From NCBI RefSeq assembly GCF_013403985.1, contig NZ_JABFDF010000005.1, positions 270,493 through 334,492 on the forward strand: a DNA stretch of 64,000 nt, written 5' to 3'. Positions 63,051 to 64,000 of the stretch are shown one piece after another. The DNA comes from Winogradskyella ludwigii. Its GTDB lineage: Bacteria; Bacteroidota; Bacteroidia; Flavobacteriales; Flavobacteriaceae. The position numbers and the translations under genes were made by a program. Position 1 is the first letter of the stretch, and each line of letters begins with the position of its first letter. Below the pieces are notes generated by a model. That model ran no database searches, was not told the DNA's origin, and saw only the letters and a program-made list of their open reading frames with translations.

Positions 63051-63797
63051 ATGAAAAGAATATTTTTACTATTATTAGCTATTACAATATTTTATTCTTG
63101 TAAAAATTCAGAAAAAAAAACAGCCGAAAATCAATCTGAAACAAAAATTGAGAAAAAATTGTTTGCAGAAACAGAAAGTAACATAAAAAAATATAGAGAA
63201 GATTCTCAAAAGTATTGGGACAAAAATGATAGTGAGAATGCCTTAAAATATGGAGATTCAATTAAAGCACTTATTTTGAATAGTTATATCAAAGATTATG
63301 AATTCAAAACAGTTGATAGTACTAATTACAATACTTCTAAAAGAAAAAAACCTCTTTTCCTGCAAGTCACTGCATCTTGGTGTGCACCTTGTAAATTTGA
63401 AGTTCCAGCATTAAATAAAATAGTTGAAAAATATAATGATAAAGTAGATTTTGTACTTCTATTTTGGGATACTCAATCGGAATTAGAAAAACTTGCACCA
63501 GACTACAATGAAAATATTATTTTAATTCCATCTCAAGAAAAACAATCTGAAGCAACTACTATTGACATTTCTGGATTTAGACACATTATGGGATTTCCGA
63601 CAAATTATTTAATTACGACGGATAATGAAATAATTAATTTCTCTCAAGGAGCAAAGATTCCAACTACTTTTACAGACCAAAACGGAAAAGAAATTACAAT
63701 TACAAAAGAAGATGCTGACAAAGGAAATTACGAAAGACTTGAAACGGAAATTAAAGAACTGATAGAAAAAACTGGTGCTAACACCGTGTATAATTAA
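63051..63797 (+). CDS. TlpA-like thioredoxin-fold lipoprotein (cassette 5)
   Basis: 248 residues. Lipoprotein signal MKRIFLLLLAITIFYSC (lipobox Cys17), a charged linker, then a TlpA/ResA-type thioredoxin domain with WCAPC (Cys111, Cys114) and a cis-Pro region in GFPTNYLITT. It probably acts as a membrane-bound disulfide reductase in the periplasm; the partner is unknown. The last eight codons (TGANTVYN) and stop lie inside palindromic site 5, so the recombination site itself supplies the C-terminus. Confidence 0.87.
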   Translation: MKRIFLLLLAITIFYSCKNSEKKTAENQSETKIEKKLFAETESNIKKYREDSQKYWDKNDSENALKYGDSIKALILNSYIKDYEFKTVDSTNYNTSKRKKPLFLQVTASWCAPCKFEVPALNKIVEKYNDKVDFVLLFWDTQSELEKLAPDYNENIILIPSQEKQSEATTIDISGFRHIMGFPTNYLITTDNEIINFSQGAKIPTTFTDQNGKEITITKEDADKGNYERLETEIKELIEKTGANTVYN

Positions 63798-63913
63798 TTG
63801 CTTTGTTCTAGCCTACTTGCGAATATTCCTGCGGAATATTCACAGGTTAGTAAAAGTTTGCTAACTTAGTTGGTGAACCACGCAACTAACCATACACAAC
63901 AACGTTGTGTGTA
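63773..63913. repeat. Intercassette palindromic site 5 (about 141 bp)
   Basis: Left end TGGTGCTAAC matches the start of cassette 5 at 9 of 10 bases; right end GTTGTGTGTA begins a sixth cassette cut by the window. Type B body: GTGTATAATTAATTGC pairs 14 of 16 with GCAACTAACCATACAC. Central hairpin GAATATTCC/GGAATATTC (63821-63841). Confidence 0.8.
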
Positions 63914-63977
63914 ATGTAAAAAATGAACTTTCCTGAAATAGGTTGACTAAAAATTAAACCATTAATTATAGTCACTT

Positions 63978-64000
63978 ATGAAAACACAAAATGAACACTG
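63978..64000 (+). CDS. Possible start of the sixth cassette's gene (truncated)
   Basis: An ATG 74 bp after the cassette boundary opens a frame MKTQNEH that runs off the window. Position and strand fit the other cassettes, but seven codons are too few to be sure. An ATG at 63923 meets a stop after seven codons. Confidence 0.25.

Noticed and set aside
59890..63913. Classical integron attC sites
   Set aside because: The ends do not satisfy GTTRRRY/RYYYAAC (for example GTTGTAA, GTTGCCA), and no intI is seen. Reported as integron-like only.
59890..63913. Inverted-repeat mobile elements (MITEs) or plain terminators
   Set aside because: Terminators or MITEs would not explain why each segment's two ends match each other while the ends of one site do not. 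The central hairpins could still also terminate transcription.

Overview
The window looks like a chromosomal segment of a marine-type Flavobacteriaceae bacterium (phylum Bacteroidota). The evidence is the AT-rich sequence, promoters with the Bacteroidota -7 box TAnnTTTG instead of sigma-70 boxes, two secreted proteins with type IX secretion (T9SS) C-terminal domains plus the T9SS component PorZ, TonB-dependent receptors with signal peptides ending in Q, and the porZ-recO neighbourhood. I name no species. No rRNA, tRNA, CRISPR array or transposase gene was seen.

Layout. 1-3.7 kb: 3' part of an SGNH-type lipoprotein gene, then atpD-atpC. 3.8-9.2 kb: an error-prone DNA synthesis block, with a LexA-like XRE/S24 repressor divergent from a short DnaE-type polymerase and DinB; a dyad operator candidate lies between them. 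9.2-13.8 kb: M61 peptidase, a DUF2975/XRE pair with palindromic sites, a DUF2007 protein, and a MocR-type regulator that lacks the PLP lysine and is divergent from a BtuB-like TonB receptor. 15.7-22.1 kb: about 20 copies of a short palindromic repeat surrounding an NfeD-like/flotillin pair, a PH-like protein, a JmjC-type cupin and a small outer-membrane protein. 22.1-34.5 kb: recX, a 1847-residue T9SS cargo protein, three 11-bp-period repeat arrays, a heme-receptor-like TonB protein, recO and porZ. 34.6-54.2 kb: mostly housekeeping genes (gdhA, cystathionine synthase, antiporter, yicC-gmk-nadD, yraN, LD-carboxypeptidase, metG, lipoproteins, an OmpA-like protein, tex). 54.4-58.5 kb: a T9SS metalloprotease-like protein, then an AraC regulator followed by a 52-codon ORF, an AhpD-like gene and a cupredoxin gene; two matching upstream motifs suggest the AraC protein controls these. 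A short ssb paralogue follows.

58.7-64.0 kb is the most unusual part. Five consecutive segments, each holding one or two same-strand genes, are separated by five ~137-141 bp palindromic sites. The 10-14 bp at the start of each segment is the reverse complement of the last bases of the same segment, so the ends match within a segment and differ between segments. The site cores are conserved and show compensatory base changes. This is the geometry of integron gene cassettes and their attC sites, but the ends do not fit the classical GTTRRRY consensus and no integrase lies in the window. The array runs off the right end. Its genes (metallophosphoesterase, PadR plus membrane protein, unknown proteins, TlpA-like lipoprotein) are functionally unrelated, as is usual for cassettes.

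All calls come from reading the sequence; family names are from recall of conserved motifs and were not checked against databases.
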